A program made the translations under genes and the position numbers. DNA of 14,381 nucleotides. Source: CALKCV01 sp964609515 (GTDB lineage Bacteria; Cyanobacteriota; Cyanobacteriia; Cyanobacteriales; Microcoleaceae). The stretch covers positions 1 through 14,381 of the forward strand of contig CAZSTZ010000188.1 in NCBI GenBank assembly GCA_964609515.1, given 5' to 3'. Under the pieces are notes generated by a model. The model was given only the letters and a program-made list of their open reading frames with translations, was not told the DNA's origin and did no database searches. This document shows, in pieces, positions 12,892-14,381 of this stretch. Numbering within the stretch: position 1 is the first letter of the stretch; each line of letters opens with the position of its first letter.

Positions 12892-13611
12892 ATGACGAGT
12901 AAAACTTTTTTTCAAGAATTTAAGGAGCGTTCTAAAGAAGTCAGCGACTATTTTCTTTTCGTTAAGGATTTAGAAGAAGACAATATTCAATTAGTTGTAG
13001 AGGAAGATGCCGAAAAGCCTAAAATTAAAGAACGTTACCCTAAGTTATCAAACACCCTAAAAGCTAGCGCTTACTTGTTGCTTTATAATTTGGTAGAGTC
13101 TTCTATGAGAAATGCAATTGAAGCAATATTTGCCGAACTTAAAGACCAAGAAATTCCTTTTGATAATCTAACACCAAAGCTCAAGAAAATTGTCATAGAA
13201 AATATTAAGGATATTGCACTTAAAAAACGCCAAAATGAAGATGATACGGTGCTAGAACAAATTAAAAATATTTCTCTGGATATTATTTGGGTGGGATTTA
13301 ACAAGGAAAAAGCATTACCAGGAAATCTGGATGGTAAATCTATAAAAAATACGGCAGAAAAGTATGGATTTTCCTATCAAACTAATCCTCAAGAAACAAA
13401 TAATGGTAGAGATTTGGAGAATATAAAAAACAACAGAAACGATTTAGCTCATGGGGTTAAATCTTTTGCAGAGGTGGGTCAAGGTACAACGGCTGACGAA
13501 CTTATAGAAATTAAAAATAAAACTATTAATTATTTGAGACAAATTCTGGAAAATATAGAGACGTATTTGGTTAACCGAGAATATTTGGACTCATCCACTG
13601 GCAGTCCTTAA
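12892..13611 (+). CDS. MAE_28990/MAE_18760-type HEPN ribonuclease
   Basis: A 239-aa, largely helical protein. It has a coiled N-terminal region (FFQEFKERSKEVSDYFLFVKD starts at residue 6). The core helix reads LKASAYLLLYNLVESSMRN, with acidic Glu69 and Arg73. The catalytic-type R-x4-H motif is RNDLAH (Arg172-His177), followed by the GVKSFAEVG segment and a long terminal helix. This order matches the HEPN family that Pfam names after Microcystis MAE_28990/MAE_18760. HEPN proteins with an intact R-x4-6-H motif are usually metal-independent RNases serving as toxins or abortive-infection effectors. It sits 15 bp after the DUF262 gene, a partner seen with this HEPN family. No Shine-Dalgarno is visible before the ATG. 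The target RNA is unknown. Confidence 0.85.
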   Translation: MTSKTFFQEFKERSKEVSDYFLFVKDLEEDNIQLVVEEDAEKPKIKERYPKLSNTLKASAYLLLYNLVESSMRNAIEAIFAELKDQEIPFDNLTPKLKKIVIENIKDIALKKRQNEDDTVLEQIKNISLDIIWVGFNKEKALPGNLDGKSIKNTAEKYGFSYQTNPQETNNGRDLENIKNNRNDLAHGVKSFAEVGQGTTADELIEIKNKTINYLRQILENIETYLVNREYLDSSTGSP

Positions 13612-13634
13612 TTTATTTCTTAAATGGACCGACG

Positions 13635-13671
13635 TTGATTTTTTAATCAAGAGTAGGGGCGAACGACCCCT
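13635..13671. terminator. Two small hairpins after the HEPN gene
   Basis: TTGATT-TTTT-AATCAA (13635-13650) is an AT-rich hairpin. AGGGG-CGAACGA-CCCCT (13655-13671) follows at once. Neither ends in a long T tract. They lie in the convergent spacer between HEPN and lepB and could slow read-through; the second resembles common GGGGCGAACG-type cyanobacterial dispersed repeats. Confidence 0.4.
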
Positions 13672-13738
13672 TATAAATCAAGCATAACAAAAAAAAACCG
13701 ATTTGTCAACCCCCTTTTTTCTCTGGGGCGCGATCGCC

Positions 13739-13799
13739 CAGTTTGTAGCGATCGCTTTAGCGATTCTCCCCCTATCGCTAAAGCGATTACTACGAACTG
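13739..13799. repeat. Long REP-like inverted repeat with embedded HIP1
   Basis: Arms of 26 bp (13739-13764 and 13774-13799) enclose the 9-nt loop TCTCCCCCT. Only three positions mismatch, and the inner 14 bp (ATCGCTTTAGCGAT) are perfect. The outer end reads CAGTTYGTAG. The form belongs to the GTTCGTAGT...ACTACGAAC hairpin repeats common in filamentous cyanobacteria. The left arm carries a HIP1 octamer (13748-13755) and another HIP1 lies just outside it (13730-13737). Placed 7 bp from the lepB stop codon between convergent genes, it may terminate transcription from both sides. Confidence 0.75.
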
Positions 13800-13806
13800 A
13801 CTTAAT

Positions 13807-14381
13807 TTAAACCAAACCGATACGTTCGAAGGGCCAAAAGCGGAAAACGGCGCGACCGATAATATTTTCTTTGGGCAAAAAACCCCAGATGTGGGAATCG
13901 TTGCTATTATTGCGGTTGTCTCCCATAACAAAGTATTGGTCTTCGGGAATTTTCACCGGTCCTTGCCAAAGATAATCGGGAAGTTCGGTGATATAATCTT
14001 CTTCTAGGGGGCGATCGTCGATGTAAACTACACCGTTTTTAATGTCGATAGTTTGCCCTGGAAGACCAATAATGCGTTTGATAAAAGCTTGGTCTTTAGT
14101 GTATCCTTGAAGTTGTAAAATTTCTGGGGGTTCAAAGACAATTATATCGCCGGTGGTGGGAGGATTAAAATGATAAGAGACTTTTTCGACGACTAGGCGA
14201 TCGCCTATATCTAAAGTAGGAATCATCGAATTAGAAGGTATGTATCGAGGTTCGGCAACCAACAAGCGAATTAAGACAGATATAGCTAAGGCAAGACCGA
14301 TGATTTGCAAATTTTCTGTTTGTTTGCGCAAAAACTGCAGCCACTTGGGTTTAGTGGCATCTTTTTTAACTTCTGAGTCTA
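13807..14381 (-). CDS. lepB: Signal peptidase I (5' end beyond window)
   Basis: LepB removes N-terminal signal peptides of exported proteins on the outer face of the membrane. Visible are one transmembrane segment (IIGLALAISVLIRLL), the catalytic serine box YIPSNSMIPTL, the lysine box AFIKRIIGLPGQ and the C-terminal GDNRNNSNDSHIWGFLP box; all are family hallmarks. The frame stays open to the right edge of the window with no ATG in between. It reads D-S-E-V-K-K-D-A-T-K-P-K-W-L-Q-F-L-R before the segment that starts at a TTG (14331), so the true start lies beyond 14381. A cytosolic, Lys-rich lead before the membrane anchor is usual. The product functionally complements secA, but the genes are convergent, not an operon. 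Confidence 0.94.
   Translation of the reverse strand, partial: DSEVKKDATKPKWLQFLRKQTENLQIIGLALAISVLIRLLVAEPRYIPSNSMIPTLDIGDRLVVEKVSYHFNPPTTGDIIVFEPPEILQLQGYTKDQAFIKRIIGLPGQTIDIKNGVVYIDDRPLEEDYITELPDYLWQGPVKIPEDQYFVMGDNRNNSNDSHIWGFLPKENIIGRAVFRFWPFERIGLV

Noticed and set aside
13671..13931. 86-codon minus-strand frame overlapping lepB
   Set aside because: It runs in a different frame through the lepB 3' end and the inverted repeat, with no recognisable features.
14329..14331. TTG as the start of lepB
   Set aside because: The frame continues open upstream to the window edge with a plausible Lys-rich cytosolic lead, so the real start is outside the window.

Overview
The window is almost certainly a cyanobacterial chromosome. 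About a dozen copies of the HIP1 octamer (GCGATCGC) occur in 14.4 kb, there is a Ycf36/CGLD27 gene, the SecA is of the cyanobacterial type, there is a small diheme cytochrome c, and several families of heptameric tandem repeats of the STRR kind are present (units AACAATT, CAATTCC, GGTAATG). The repeat-rich spacers suggest a filamentous (Oscillatoriales-like) genome; the genus cannot be named from this text alone.

Left part (1-6830): every gene is on the minus strand. Read in the direction of transcription, a yqeK-rsfS-CGLD27-asparaginase directon (6828 to 3876) combines dinucleotide-polyphosphate hydrolysis, ribosome silencing, a membrane protein of the photosynthetic lineage and asparagine catabolism. 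It is followed by an initiator tRNA (3759-3686) with a good promoter. Its terminator has been expanded into a seven-unit tandem array (3531-3675). Next come a small basic ORF (3392-3117) and two DUF697-type GTPases (3116-1662 and 1573-122). The first-transcribed GTPase has a shortened, degenerate switch region; the second has a canonical G domain but carries a low-complexity insertion.

Middle (6829-11764): a 465-bp divergent spacer holding a perfect 28-bp palindrome, then plus-strand genes for a metallo-beta-lactamase-fold hydrolase, a membrane-anchored diheme cytochrome c and secA. Codon choice in secA changes visibly about one third of the way in.

Right part (11765-14381): between secA and the convergent lepB (signal peptidase I, cut by the window edge) lies an AT-rich accessory cassette. 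It contains a 134-aa protein of unknown family flanked by two copies of a GTGCGC hairpin, a short DUF262 (ParB/Srx-like, GmrS-like) protein that seems to have lost its C-terminal half, and a MAE_28990/MAE_18760-type HEPN ribonuclease with an intact R-x4-H motif. This is the best candidate for an undescribed defence or toxin-antitoxin-like system. The cassette contains no HIP1 sites and ends at a long REP-like inverted repeat.
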